DNA from: Albimonas marina
GTDB taxonomy: Bacteria; Pseudomonadota; Alphaproteobacteria; Rhodobacterales; Rhodobacteraceae
Reading direction: 5' to 3'
DNA length: 64,000 bases
NCBI RefSeq assembly: GCF_029223255.1
Contig: NZ_JARHUC010000003.1
Coordinates: forward strand, 186,001-250,000
Shown here: positions 42,169 through 53,189 of the stretch, piece after piece
Layout: the number at the start of each line of letters is the position of its first letter
How positions within the stretch are numbered: the stretch's first letter is position 1
Notes under the pieces: model-generated
Seen by the model: the letters and a program-made list of their open reading frames with translations, nothing else
Databases searched by the model: none
What the model was told of the DNA's origin: nothing
Translations under genes and position numbers: made by a program

Positions 42169-42228
42169 CGATCTGCGGCGGGGTCGGGGTCGGGGGCTCT
42201 TCGCCGCCCGACCGTCTCGGCGGCGATC

Positions 42229-44333
<2,105 letters not shown>

Positions 44334-44462
44334 GACGCGGCGGGGCCGCGACGGCCCCCGTCCCCCGCCGGAGCCCCGCGCGCCCGGCCTTGCCTGCGGG
44401 CGGCGCCTCGGCTACCCCGACCGGACCCCGGCGCCGCGTTCCGGGGGGCAGGGAGGCCGCGC

Positions 44463-45386
44463 ATGCGCATCGGGATCGACTTCGGCGGAACCAAGATCGA
44501 GGGCCTCGCGCTCGACCCCGCGGGCGCCGAGCTGGCCCGCCTTCGCGCCCCCACGCCGCGCCACGACTACGCCGGCACCGTGCGCGCCATCGCCGAGCTT
44601 GTCGCAGCGCTCGAGGCGCGGACCGGCCGGCGCGCGCCGGGGGTGGGCGTGGGCATTCCCGGCTCGCTGTCCCCCCGGGACGGCACCGTGCGCAACGGCA
44701 ACGCCACCTGGCTGCTGGGCAAGCCCTTCGACCGCGACCTGGCGCAGGCCATCGGCCGCCCCGTGCGCATCGAGAACGACGCCAACTGCTTCGCCCTGTC
44801 CGAGGCGGTGGACGGCGCCGGCGCCGACGGCCGCGTGGTCTTCGGCACGATCAACGGCACCGGCGTCGGCGGCGGCCTGGTGGTCGACCGCCGCCCCTGG
44901 GGCGGGCGCAACGGCATCGCGGGCGAATGGGGCCACGTCCCCCTCCCCTGGGCGCGGGGCGACGAGCATCCCGGCCCGAAATGCTGGTGCGGCCGCCAGG
45001 GCTGCCTCGAGGTCTGGATCTCCGGCCCGGGGCTCGAGGCCGACTTCGCCCGCACCGTGGGCGCGGGCGAGGGCGACGGCCCCTCGGCGCGCGAGCTGGT
45101 GGAGCTCGAGGCCGCCGGCGACCCCGACGCCGAGGCCGCCTTCGCCCGTCTCTACGACCGCTGGGGCCGGGCGCTGGCGCTGCTGGCGGGCATGGTCGAC
45201 CCCGACGTGATCGTGCTGGGCGGGGGCCTGTCGAACCTGCCCGACGCGCCCGAACGCGCCCGCAAGGCGATGCTGCCCTACGTCTTCTCGGACGTGGTCG
45301 AGACCGAGGTGCGCCGCGCGGTGCACGGCGACAGCTCCGGCGTGCGCGGCGCCGCCTGGCTCTGGAACGAGGAGGATCCCCGATGA
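44463..45386 (+). CDS. ROK family sugar kinase
   Basis: 307-aa ROK kinase (fructokinase, glucokinase or N-acetylglucosamine kinase-like). The phosphate motif is MRIGIDFGGTKIEGLAL at the N-terminus, catalytic Asp in IENDANCFALSEA (about residue 105), and the zinc-binding CWCGRQGCLE near 178-187 after GEWGHVPLPW. GxGxGGG in NGTGVGGGLVVD is also present. The stop overlaps the sdhE start (ATGA). Sugar specificity cannot be read from sequence alone. Confidence 0.9.
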   Translation: MRIGIDFGGTKIEGLALDPAGAELARLRAPTPRHDYAGTVRAIAELVAALEARTGRRAPGVGVGIPGSLSPRDGTVRNGNATWLLGKPFDRDLAQAIGRPVRIENDANCFALSEAVDGAGADGRVVFGTINGTGVGGGLVVDRRPWGGRNGIAGEWGHVPLPWARGDEHPGPKCWCGRQGCLEVWISGPGLEADFARTVGAGEGDGPSARELVELEAAGDPDAEAAFARLYDRWGRALALLAGMVDPDVIVLGGGLSNLPDAPERARKAMLPYVFSDVVETEVRRAVHGDSSGVRGAAWLWNEEDPR

Positions 45387-45670
45387 CCCCGACCGCCCCC
45401 GCCGCCGGCGTCTCTCCCGACCGCGAATCCCGCCTGCGCCGCCTGAAGGTGCGCGGCTGGCGGCGCGGCATGAAGGAGATGGACCTGATCCTGGGCCCCT
45501 ACGCCGACGCGCTGCTCGACGGGCGGACCGAGGCCGATCTCGATGCGCTCGAGGCGCTGATGGAGGAGAACGACCAGGACCTCTACCTGTGGGTCTCCGG
45601 CGCCGTCGAAGGCCCTGCAGAGCACGCCCCGGCGCTGGCGGCGCTGCGCCGCTTCCACGACCTGGGCTGA
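45383..45670 (+). CDS. sdhE: FAD assembly factor SdhE (succinate dehydrogenase assembly factor 2)
   Basis: 95-aa cytoplasmic protein that helps attach FAD covalently to SdhA. The conserved RGxxE motif is in VRGWRRGMKEMDLILGPYA (about residues 24-42), and FERLLE-type helices follow (DLDALEALMEENDQDLYLWV). GGAGG precedes the ATG. It overlaps the ROK kinase by four bases, so translation is probably coupled; no functional link between the two is known. Confidence 0.93.
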   Translation: MTPTAPAAGVSPDRESRLRRLKVRGWRRGMKEMDLILGPYADALLDGRTEADLDALEALMEENDQDLYLWVSGAVEGPAEHAPALAALRRFHDLG

Positions 45671-45779
45671 GGCCCGGCTGCGGGCGGGCGGCCGCCTGAA
45701 CACGCGCCGCCGCGTTAACCTCGTGTTTCGCTTTTGCGCTCAATTTCCCCCCGAAGGTTCACATCGGGAGAGTCGAGCG

Positions 45780-46322
45780 ATGGCGAAGGCGGCTCAGGCG
45801 GCGAAGCCCATGGCGGGCGTCGGGTCCGGCGGCGCGGTTCGGGGGGATGCGGTCGACGCCGCACCCTACCAGGAAAGCTACCTCGACCTGCTCTCGAAGG
45901 TGGAGCGTCTGCACCGCCTCCTGCTCGACGTGGTGAAGGACGAGTTCGAGCGGCTGGGCCTGCTCGACATCAACGCCGTCCAGGCGCTGCTCCTGTTCAA
46001 CATCGGCGACGCCGAGGTGACGGCGGGCGAGCTGAAGACGCGGGGCTACTACCAGGGCTCCAACGTCTCCTACAATCTCAAGAAGCTGGTCGAGGCGGGC
46101 TACCTCCACCATGAGCGCTCGGAGGTCGATCGCCGTTCGGTCCGCATCCGCCTGACCGACCGCGGCCGCTTCATCCACGACACGGTCTCCGAGCTGTTCT
46201 CCCGCCACGCCCGCGCCCTCGCCGACGACGCCATGGCCGGCCAGGCGCGCCTGCCCGACGCCAACGACACGCTCCAGCGGATCGAGCGCTTCTGGATGGA
46301 CCACATTCGCTACATCTACTGA
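45780..46322 (+). CDS. LdtR-like MarR-family transcriptional regulator
   Basis: 180-aa winged-helix regulator. The conserved core YLDLLSKVERLHRLLLDVVK, the central INAVQALLLFNIGDAEVTAG and the recognition-helix/wing region GYYQGSNVSYNLKKLVEAGY, HHERSEVDRRSVRIRLTDRG match LdtR-type MarR proteins of alphaproteobacteria, which control cell-wall (L,D-transpeptidase) and stress genes. The low-complexity first 40 residues are unusual. I chose the ATG at 45780, with GGGAGAG upstream. Target genes are not adjacent. Confidence 0.85.
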   Translation: MAKAAQAAKPMAGVGSGGAVRGDAVDAAPYQESYLDLLSKVERLHRLLLDVVKDEFERLGLLDINAVQALLLFNIGDAEVTAGELKTRGYYQGSNVSYNLKKLVEAGYLHHERSEVDRRSVRIRLTDRGRFIHDTVSELFSRHARALADDAMAGQARLPDANDTLQRIERFWMDHIRYIY

Positions 46323-46813
46323 GCCGCCCGCCCCCCGCGGGGGGGCGCCGCGGCCGACGTTCCGCCCGGCCGTTCCCTCGCGCCCGCGGCGCAGGGCCGG
46401 CGAAGCGCCCGGGGGCGCCGTCTCCCGCCGCCGGTCGTGGAGAGATTCGGGCGCTTCGGGCGGAGACGCGGACGGGGGTCGGAGGCATGCGTCGCTCGCC
46501 ATTCATCCCACGCCCGGGCGCCGAGGGTCCTGCGCCTCGCGCCTTTGGACCGAAGCCATGCGCCCTGGGCCACTGACCTTGCAACTGCGAGCACGAACCC
46601 TGCCTTCCGGGCCTGCATCGCTTCCGGCATCAGGCGTGCGGCCTCCAGGGGCCGGCGCCGCCCGTCCCGCGACCGCGAAGCGCAATGCGCGACGCTCCGG
46701 GCATCGAACGCCCCACGCGCCCGTCGGGCATCATCCTCCAGCCGAGCGCGGCAAGGCCTTGCGGCCGCGAACGGTCCGCTCGGCCTCCCTGACGATTCTG
46801 CGTCGCGGCCGCT
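46323..46813. other. Intergenic region, 491 nt, slightly lower GC, no supported gene
   Basis: The stretch 46540-46780 is less GC-biased than its neighbours, with runs such as CATCGCTTCCGGCATC. I found no frame with a ribosome site or recognisable protein, no tRNA-like arms and no SRP, RNase P or tmRNA hallmarks. It could be a decayed gene or a small RNA locus, but nothing supports a call. Confidence 0.4.
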
Positions 46814-47737
46814 TCAGGCCGGCTCCTCCGCCATCGAGTAATCCACCGGCGTCGCGTGCCAGCCCTGCGCCCGCTTCTCCCAGAACAGGTCGTGCAGCCG
46901 CATCGAGATCGGGCCCGGCCGGTCGTTGTTCATCCGCCGCCCGTCGATCCGGCTCGCCGGCATGATCCCGCCGGCGGTGGTGCAGGTGAAGATCTCGTCG
47001 GCCGCGCGGAACTCCTCGACCGGGATCGCGCGGACCTCGAGCGGCAGGCCCAGCTCCTCGCACAGCTCCATCACCGAGCGCCGGGTGATCCCGTCGAGCC
47101 CGCCGCGCACCGGCGTCGCCACCACCCCGTCGGTGATCGAGAAGACGTTGAACCCCGGCCCCTCGGTCACGTTCCCCTCGCGGTCGGGCAGCACCGCGTA
47201 GTCGGCCTCGACCTCCAGCGCCTCGAACTGGGCGCGGGTCATGTCGCCCCAGTGGAAGTTCTTGGCCCGCGGCTCCACGCTCTCGGGCGGGATGCGCCAG
47301 GTGTCGGAGACCATCAGGTGCATCCCCCGCGCCATCATCTCGGGCGGCGCCAGCGTCACCCAGGGGATCGCGAAGGCGACGACATAGGGCCGCACGAAGG
47401 CCGGGTGGCGCGGCTGGCCGGGCGCAGGCGCGCCGCGCAGGCACTCCATCGAGACGTAGGCCTCCCGCAGCCCCGACATCGCCACCACCCGGTGCAGGAT
47501 CGCGCGCAGGTCCGCGTCGCTCTCGTCCGGGCTCATGCGCAGCTCGGCGCGCGAGGCCGCGAAGCGTTCGAGATGGTCGTCGAGGCGGAAGAAGCTCCCC
47601 TCCCACACTCCCACCACGTCGTAGGTCACGTCCGAGCGGCGCCAGCCGAAATGGGTGACGGGGATCGCCGCCTGCGCGACGGGCATGTAGCGCCCGTCCA
47701 CGTAGGCGGCGCCGGCGGCGTAGGGGTTGGCGGACAT
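46814..47737 (-). CDS. Class IV aminotransferase, (R)-amine transaminase-like
   Basis: 307-aa PLP enzyme of fold type IV. The PLP lysine lies in EPRAKNFHWGDMTRAQFE, with the family phosphate-binding end GIMPASRIDGR and FTCTTAGG. RRSDVTYDVVGVWEGSFFRL near residue 40 resembles the substrate-strand signature of (R)-selective amine transaminases rather than branched-chain aminotransferases. Substrate is therefore uncertain: D-amino acid or (R)-amine. GGAG lies before the ATG at 47737; a TTG six codons earlier is less likely. Confidence 0.85.
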   Translation of the reverse strand: MSANPYAAGAAYVDGRYMPVAQAAIPVTHFGWRRSDVTYDVVGVWEGSFFRLDDHLERFAASRAELRMSPDESDADLRAILHRVVAMSGLREAYVSMECLRGAPAPGQPRHPAFVRPYVVAFAIPWVTLAPPEMMARGMHLMVSDTWRIPPESVEPRAKNFHWGDMTRAQFEALEVEADYAVLPDREGNVTEGPGFNVFSITDGVVATPVRGGLDGITRRSVMELCEELGLPLEVRAIPVEEFRAADEIFTCTTAGGIMPASRIDGRRMNNDRPGPISMRLHDLFWEKRAQGWHATPVDYSMAEEPA

Positions 47738-47908
47738 GGGCGGATCTCCGGGCAAGGGCGCAGGCCCCCACCTCGCCCCCTCCGCCCCCCGCAGGTCAAG
47801 CCCGACCGCGCGCGACGAGGTCCGCGAGCCTCCCGCGCCCGCCCGAGGGCCGCGCGTCTGCGCGGACCCGAGAGGAAGGACCGCCCGCGGAACGCGGGCG
47901 CCGCTGGA

Positions 47909-48763
47909 TCAGCCGGCCTCGGCCGCCGCCAAGGCCCGGGCCAGCGCGCAGAACTGCGCCAGCGAGACGTCGTCGGCCCTCAGCGTCTCGGTCACGTCCG
48001 CGGCCTCGCACAGGGCGGCGGCGGCGGGGGTCGCGGTCTTCAGCGACTGGCGCAGCATCTTGCGGCGCTGCCCGAAGGCCGCGCCCACGACGCGGTCGAG
48101 CATCCGCGGCTCGGCGGGAAAGCGCGGCTCGGGCAGGGGGCGCAGCACCACCACGGCCGAATCCACCTTCGGCGGCGGGGTGAAGGCGCGGGCCGGCAGG
48201 TCGAAGGCGACCTGCGCCTCGCAGCGCCACTGCGCCAGCACCGACAGCCGCCCCCAGGTCTTGGAGCCGGGGCCGGCGACGATCCGCTCGGCCACCTCCT
48301 TCTGGAACATCAGCGTCAGGCTCTCCCAGCCCGGAGGCCAGCTCGGCGGCGTCAGCCAGCGCACCAGAAGCTCGGTGCCCACGTAGTAGGGCAGGTTCGC
48401 GACCACCCGCCAGGGCGCGCGCATGATCTCGGCGGCCTGCACCTTCAGCGCGTCGCCCTCGATCACCTCCAGCCGCCCGCCATGGGCCGCGGTCACCTCG
48501 GCCAGCGCCGGCAGGCAGCGGGGATCGCGCTCCACCGCCACCACGCGGGCCGCGCCCTCGATCAGCAGGGCGCGGGTCAGGCCGCCGGGGCCGGGGCCGA
48601 CCTCGAACACCTCCACCCCCTCCAGCGGCCCGGCGGCGCGGGCGATGCGGCGGGTGAGGTTGAGGTCGAGCAGGAAGTTCTGGCCGAGGCTCTTTTTCGC
48701 CGCCAGCCCGTGCGTCGCGATCACCTCGCGCAGCGGCGGCAGCCCGTCGGGCGAGCCGCTCAC
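47909..48763 (-). CDS. rsmA: 16S rRNA adenine dimethyltransferase (KsgA/RsmA)
   Basis: 284-aa methyltransferase that dimethylates two adjacent adenines near the 3' end of 16S r[23 protein letters not shown] at about 20-39, the SAM motif [14 protein letters not shown], and the catalytic [11 protein letters not shown] are intact. [12 protein letters not shown] follows. The start is GTG at 48763, overlapping the pdxA stop by GTGA, as in other Alphaproteobacteria. Part of the lptD-surA-pdxA-rsmA operon. Confidence 0.95.
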   Translation of the reverse strand: MSGSPDGLPPLREVIATHGLAAKKSLGQNFLLDLNLTRRIARAAGPLEGVEVFEVGPGPGGLTRALLIEGAARVVAVERDPRCLPALAEVTAAHGGRLEVIEGDALKVQAAEIMRAPWRVVANLPYYVGTELLVRWLTPPSWPPGWESLTLMFQKEVAERIVAGPGSKTWGRLSVLAQWRCEAQVAFDLPARAFTPPPKVDSAVVVLRPLPEPRFPAEPRMLDRVVGAAFGQRRKMLRQSLKTATPAAAALCEAADVTETLRADDVSLAQFCALARALAAAEAG

Positions 48764-49806
48764 GCCCCCGCCCCCATCCGCGCCGCGGCCATCGAGGCGG
48801 CCAGCCGGATCGCCTCGACCAGCGAGGTCGGGTCCGCCAGCCCCTGGCCGGCGATGTCGTAGGCGGTGCCGTGGTCGGGCGAGGTGCGCACGAAGGGCAG
48901 GCCCAGCGTCACGTTCACCCCGCGGTCGAAGTCCAGCGCCTTGATCGGGATCAGCGCCTGGTCGTGATACATGCATACCGCCGCGTCGTAGCGCGCCCGC
49001 GCCCGCTCATGGAACATCGTGTCGGCGGGCAGGGGGCCGGCGAGGTCGAAGCCCTCGGCCCGCAGCCGCTCCAGCACCGGGGCGATCACCTCGATCTCCT
49101 CGCGCCCCATCGCGCCGCCCTCGCCCGCGTGGGGGTTGAGGCCGGTCACGGCGATGCGGGGGCGGGGCAGGGCGAAGTCCTGGACGAGGCCCGCGTGCGT
49201 GATGCGGATCGTCTCCTCCAGCAGCTCCGGCGTCAGGGCGGCGGGCACGGCGGAAAGGGCGATGTGGATGGTCACCGGAACCACGCGCAGCTGCGGCCCC
49301 GCCAGCATCATCACCGGCCGGGCGACGCCCGCCAGCGCGGCGAGGAACTCGGTATGTCCCGGAAAGGCGAAGCCGGCGCCGTCGTAGAGCGCTTTCTTGT
49401 TGATCGGGCAGGTCACCACCCCGCCCGCGCGGCCGGCGCGCGACAGGGCGACGGCCTCCTCGATCGCGGCGACGACCATCGGCGCGTTCTCGGGCGCGGG
49501 GCGCCCAGGAAGAGGCGGCACGGCCAGAGGACGATGCAGGACGGGCAGGGCGTGGGCGCAGAGCTCGGCCGTCGCCTCCTCGGGCGCCGCGATGCGGTGC
49601 ACGGGGCCGTGGGCGGCGGCGTGGTCGGCGTCGCCCAGCAGGAACATCGGCGCGGCGCCGCGCAGGCGCGACCAGGCGCCGGCGGCGATCTCGGCGCAGA
49701 TGCCGGCGGGGTCGCCGCAGGTCAGCGCCAGCGGCGGGACCGAAGCATCGCCCCCGGCCGCGGGGGACGGCTCGCCCCCCGGCGCGGGGTCAGCGCCGCT
49801 CGACAT
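48760..49806 (-). CDS. pdxA: 4-hydroxythreonine-4-phosphate dehydrogenase
   Basis: 348-aa enzyme of pyridoxal-5'-phosphate synthesis. [15 protein letters not shown] near the N-terminus, [33 protein letters not shown] and [13 protein letters not shown] are the conserved metal and substrate blocks of PdxA. Its start overlaps the SurA-like gene by about 17 nt and its stop overlaps rsmA by 4 nt, so the operon is tightly packed. The first 24 residues ([17 protein letters not shown]) are low-complexity and may reflect an upstream start choice. Confidence 0.94.
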   Translation of the reverse strand: MSSGADPAPGGEPSPAAGGDASVPPLALTCGDPAGICAEIAAGAWSRLRGAAPMFLLGDADHAAAHGPVHRIAAPEEATAELCAHALPVLHRPLAVPPLPGRPAPENAPMVVAAIEEAVALSRAGRAGGVVTCPINKKALYDGAGFAFPGHTEFLAALAGVARPVMMLAGPQLRVVPVTIHIALSAVPAALTPELLEETIRITHAGLVQDFALPRPRIAVTGLNPHAGEGGAMGREEIEVIAPVLERLRAEGFDLAGPLPADTMFHERARARYDAAVCMYHDQALIPIKALDFDRGVNVTLGLPFVRTSPDHGTAYDIAGQGLADPTSLVEAIRLAASMAAARMGAGA

Positions 49807-50749
49807 AGGCCCGGGCGCGCAGCTGCTGCAGGCGCCCCTCGGCCTGGCGGGCCAGGCGACGCTCCAGCATCTGGGCGCGCACCTGCTCGCGGTCCTCGGG
49901 GGTGATCTCGCGCGGGGTCTCGCGGCGGTCGAACACTTTCAGCACCACCACCGCGCCCTGCGCGGTCAGCGCGTCGGTGACGCCGCCGACGGGCAGCTGG
50001 GCGAGGATCGAGGTCAGCGCCGGCGGCAGCTGCGAAGCCGGCACCCAGCCGATCCGCCCGCCCTGCGCCGCGGTGCGCGAGCGGCTGCGCGCGCGGGCCA
50101 TCGCCTCGAAGTCCGCGCCGGCGCGCAGCTCCTCGACCCATTTCTGGACCTCGGCGCGCTTGCCGACCGGATCGCCCTCGTCGGGCACCGCGATCTCGCC
50201 CATCGAGTAGTCGACGGTCTTGTCCAGGCCCGCGGCCTCGATCTCGGCGTCGACCTCGGCCTCGGTCACCTGCGCGCCGGGCAGGAAGTCGCGGCGCACC
50301 ACGGCCGACCACAGCAGCTCGGTCTCCACGAACTCCCGCGCGATGGGCAGCGAGATGCCGGCCCGGCGCAGGCGGGTTTCGAGCGCGGCCGGCCCGTTCA
50401 CCCCCAGCGAGGCGGCGAAACGGCCCAGCGCGGCCTCCACCTCCTCGGGCGCGACGGAGACGCCGGCGGCGTCGGCCGCGCCGCGCTTCAGGCGATCGTC
50501 GATCACCGACTGCAGCGCCGTCTCCCGGTCGGAGGAGCCGGCGCCGGCAAGCGCGATCAGCTTCTGGCGCTGCTCGACGTCGAAATTGGTCACCGCCTTG
50601 CCGTTGACGAAGGCCGCCGCGGCGAAGGCGTCGGGGGCCGACTGGGCCGTGGCCTGCGGCGCGCCGGCGCAAACCAGCGCCAGCGCGGCGACGAAGCCGG
50701 CCAGCAGAGCGCGCGCGGCGCCGCGGGGGCGGGTCGTAGTGGTCGTCAT
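49790..50749 (-). CDS. surA: SurA-like periplasmic peptidyl-prolyl isomerase
   Basis: 319-aa periplasmic chaperone for outer-membrane proteins. Signal peptide (LLAGFVAALALVCAGAPQAT...A), SurA N-terminal helical domain (AFVNGKAVTNFDVEQRQKLI, LQSVIDDRLKRGAADAAGV) and a single parvulin-type PPIase domain (ARARSRSRTAAQGGRIGWVP, then GAVVVLKVFDRRE). E. coli SurA has two PPIase domains; one is usual here. Placed between lptD and pdxA, matching the ancestral order. An in-frame ATG at 50767 is a possible alternative start. Confidence 0.88.
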   Translation of the reverse strand: MTTTTTRPRGAARALLAGFVAALALVCAGAPQATAQSAPDAFAAAAFVNGKAVTNFDVEQRQKLIALAGAGSSDRETALQSVIDDRLKRGAADAAGVSVAPEEVEAALGRFAASLGVNGPAALETRLRRAGISLPIAREFVETELLWSAVVRRDFLPGAQVTEAEVDAEIEAAGLDKTVDYSMGEIAVPDEGDPVGKRAEVQKWVEELRAGADFEAMARARSRSRTAAQGGRIGWVPASQLPPALTSILAQLPVGGVTDALTAQGAVVVLKVFDRRETPREITPEDREQVRAQMLERRLARQAEGRLQQLRARAYVERR

Positions 50750-50824
50750 TCGGGGTTCCTCAGCCATGCGCCACCCTTGCCGCAGCCGGGCGCGCCAGTC
50801 CAGCCCGCATGGGCCCGCGACGGT

Positions 50825-53137
50825 CTACTTGACGCCGCCCGAAAGCGGCCCGGCGGTGTCGAACACCGGCGCGCAGGCCCCGGCCTTCGGTCCCGGCGCG
50901 CCCGCTCCGCCCAGCGCCCACAGGTTCACCCGCGCGCCGAAATAGGTCGAGGCGGGCACGTCCACGGTCGAGGTGAAGTGCCGCCCGACGTAGAAGGCCA
51001 CGTCGACGCACTCGTTGGCGTAGCCCACCAGCGCCTCGGTCTCGACCCAGCGCTCGTTCTGCAGGTCGCGCTGCAGCTCGCCGCCCACGTACCAGTTGCG
51101 CGAGACGGCGAGGCGCGCCTCGGCCGCGACCTCGTGCCGGTCGATGGTGGTCACCGCGTCCTGCGCCAGCCACACGTAGGAGCCCGCCAGCTCCAGCCGC
51201 CCGAAGTCCAGCGAGCCGTAGACCTCGTTGCGGTTGAGGTCCAGGTCGTCGCCCACGCGCACCCGGTGGGCGAGCTTCACGAGGTCCGGGATCTCCAGCG
51301 CCCAGGCGCCCACCCAGTCGGATTCGCGCTTGTTCAGGCCCACCCCCTGGGGGAAGGAGCCGATCTCCTTGGGCCGGAACACCCGCCCCGCCGCGGCCGC
51401 GAGGCGCGAGCCGTCGTCGCCGACGCGCGCATAGCGCAGGCCCACGTTCAGGCGCGGCCCCTCCTCGAACCCGTCGTAGCCGGCATGGCGGCGCACGTCG
51501 AACAGCGAGGTCTCGTCGAACTCGACCACCTGGCTGTCCTCGTCCGGGAAGGGCGGGACGTCGGAGAAATAGGGCGCGGCCACACCCTGCACGATCGGCT
51601 CCAGCACATGCGTCGCGGCGCCGGGCCCCAGCAGGGGGGAGAGCAGGTCGCCCCCCTCGTCGCGCCGGATCAGCGGATAGCGCGCGTCGAGCGCGGCGAG
51701 GGGCGCGAGGCGCTGCTCCTCGTCCGGCACGCCCGGGGCCTCGTCGTTCAGCCGCCAGACGTCGCCGCGGATCGCGCCGAAGGCGGTCAGCTGCACGCCG
51801 CTGTCGGTCAGCCACTGCCGCTCGACGTCGACGCGCCCGAAGCCGTGCACCGTGTCCTGGCCGTCGGTGCGCTTCAGCGCATAGCCCGACAGCGACATGC
51901 CCAGCTGCGTGCCCATCGGCCCGTCCCACACGCGCCGCCCCTCGAAGACGGGCAGCGCCATGGGGATCTGGCCGAAGGGCTCGTTGTCGCGCAGCGACTG
52001 GAAGCGGACCAGCGAGACCTCGCCCCAGCCCTTCGCGTCCGAGCCGCGCACGAAGGCCTCGGACTCCAGCCGGTCGTCGTTGGTGAACTCGTAACGGCGC
52101 AGGTAGCCGTCGTCGGAGGCCTGCTGGAGCGAGAAGCCCGCCTCGATCCCCCCGCCGTCGAGCTCGGTCAGCCGGTAGAGGCCCTGGCCGAAGATGTGCC
52201 CCCGCCAGTCGTCCGACCCGTCGTAGTCCTGCTGGGTCACCGAGCCCTGCAGCGCCAGCGACCCGCGCTGGAAGGCCCGGCGGAACTCGCCCTCGACGAT
52301 CAGCCCGTCGTCGGTCATCGCGTAGGGCGTGATGGTGGCGTCGGTCTGCTCGTCGATCACCCAGTAGTAGGGGACCTTCAGCGCATAGCCGAAGTTCGAG
52401 TTCTGCAGGTATTCCGGCGGCAGCAGGCCCGAGGCGCGCTCCAGCGTCGGGTCGGGGTGGCGGAAGTAGGGGGTCCAGGCCACCGGCACGCCGAGGACGT
52501 CGAAGGTCGCGTCCTCGTAGTGGACGGTGCGCGCCTCCTCGTCGTGGACGATGCGGCTCGCGCGGATGCGCCACAGGGGCGTGGGATCCTCGGGGCAGAC
52601 GAGGCAGGGCGAGAACACCGCCCGGGTCAGCACATTGTAGCGCCCGTCGATGCGCCGGCCCTCGTTGGCGGCGAACTTCAGGTTCTCCTGCATCACCGCC
52701 TGGGCGCCCTGGATGATGCCGTTGCGCAGCTGGGTGTCGAGCTCGGCGGTCGAGGCAAGGATCGTCGCCCCCTCCGGCCCGCGCAGCACGATGGGGCCGT
52801 CGGCGGTCAGGCGGTCGAATTCGCGCATGTAGACGATGCGCGAGGCGGTCAGCGTCCGCTCGCCGTAATAGACCTCGACGTTGCCCTCGGCGGTCAGGGT
52901 GTTGGCGGCGTTGTCGTATTCGACCCGGTCGGCGACCAGCGAGACGGGCCCCTGGTTCGGCTGGGCCGCCACCATCTCCGACAGCGAGCCCTGGGCCTGC
53001 GCCGGCCCGGCGGGCGCGGCCAGCGCCAGCGCGGGGGGCAGCAGCGTCGCGGCCAGAAGGGCGCCGCGCGCCTTGCGCGCGGAACGGCGGCGGGCGCGCG
53101 GGGCGGGACGGTCGCTCAGGGTGTCGCGGGACGGCAC
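50825..53137 (-). CDS. lptD: LPS-assembly protein LptD
   Basis: About 770-aa outer-membrane beta-barrel that inserts LPS with LptE. An arginine-rich N-terminus and signal peptide (GALLAATLLPPALALAAPAG, cleavage near AQAQG) lead into the LptA/OstA-like periplasmic domain (LVADRVEYDNAANTLTAEGN, YYGERTLTASRIVYMREFDR) and a long barrel. The CLVCPEDPTP cysteines resemble the disulfide pairs of LptD. The start is uncertain: I used GTG at 53137 with GGAG 11 nt upstream; TTG at 53203 lacks a ribosome site. It overlaps or abuts lptG, in the order lptF-lptG-lptD-surA-pdxA-rsmA. Confidence 0.92.
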   Translation of the reverse strand: MPSRDTLSDRPAPRARRRSARKARGALLAATLLPPALALAAPAGPAQAQGSLSEMVAAQPNQGPVSLVADRVEYDNAANTLTAEGNVEVYYGERTLTASRIVYMREFDRLTADGPIVLRGPEGATILASTAELDTQLRNGIIQGAQAVMQENLKFAANEGRRIDGRYNVLTRAVFSPCLVCPEDPTPLWRIRASRIVHDEEARTVHYEDATFDVLGVPVAWTPYFRHPDPTLERASGLLPPEYLQNSNFGYALKVPYYWVIDEQTDATITPYAMTDDGLIVEGEFRRAFQRGSLALQGSVTQQDYDGSDDWRGHIFGQGLYRLTELDGGGIEAGFSLQQASDDGYLRRYEFTNDDRLESEAFVRGSDAKGWGEVSLVRFQSLRDNEPFGQIPMALPVFEGRRVWDGPMGTQLGMSLSGYALKRTDGQDTVHGFGRVDVERQWLTDSGVQLTAFGAIRGDVWRLNDEAPGVPDEEQRLAPLAALDARYPLIRRDEGGDLLSPLLGPGAATHVLEPIVQGVAAPYFSDVPPFPDEDSQVVEFDETSLFDVRRHAGYDGFEEGPRLNVGLRYARVGDDGSRLAAAAGRVFRPKEIGSFPQGVGLNKRESDWVGAWALEIPDLVKLAHRVRVGDDLDLNRNEVYGSLDFGRLELAGSYVWLAQDAVTTIDRHEVAAEARLAVSRNWYVGGELQRDLQNERWVETEALVGYANECVDVAFYVGRHFTSTVDVPASTYFGARVNLWALGGAGAPGPKAGACAPVFDTAGPLSGGVK

Positions 53138-53189
53138 GGGGTCGGGAACTCCGGATCGGTCGCCGGGCTGGGCCGGCCGCCCCCCTCCT

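Noticed and set aside
46437-46841. 134-codon open frame in the gap before the aminotransferase
   Set aside because: Arg/Ser/Ala-rich, overlaps the end of the aminotransferase gene on the other strand and has no ribosome site.
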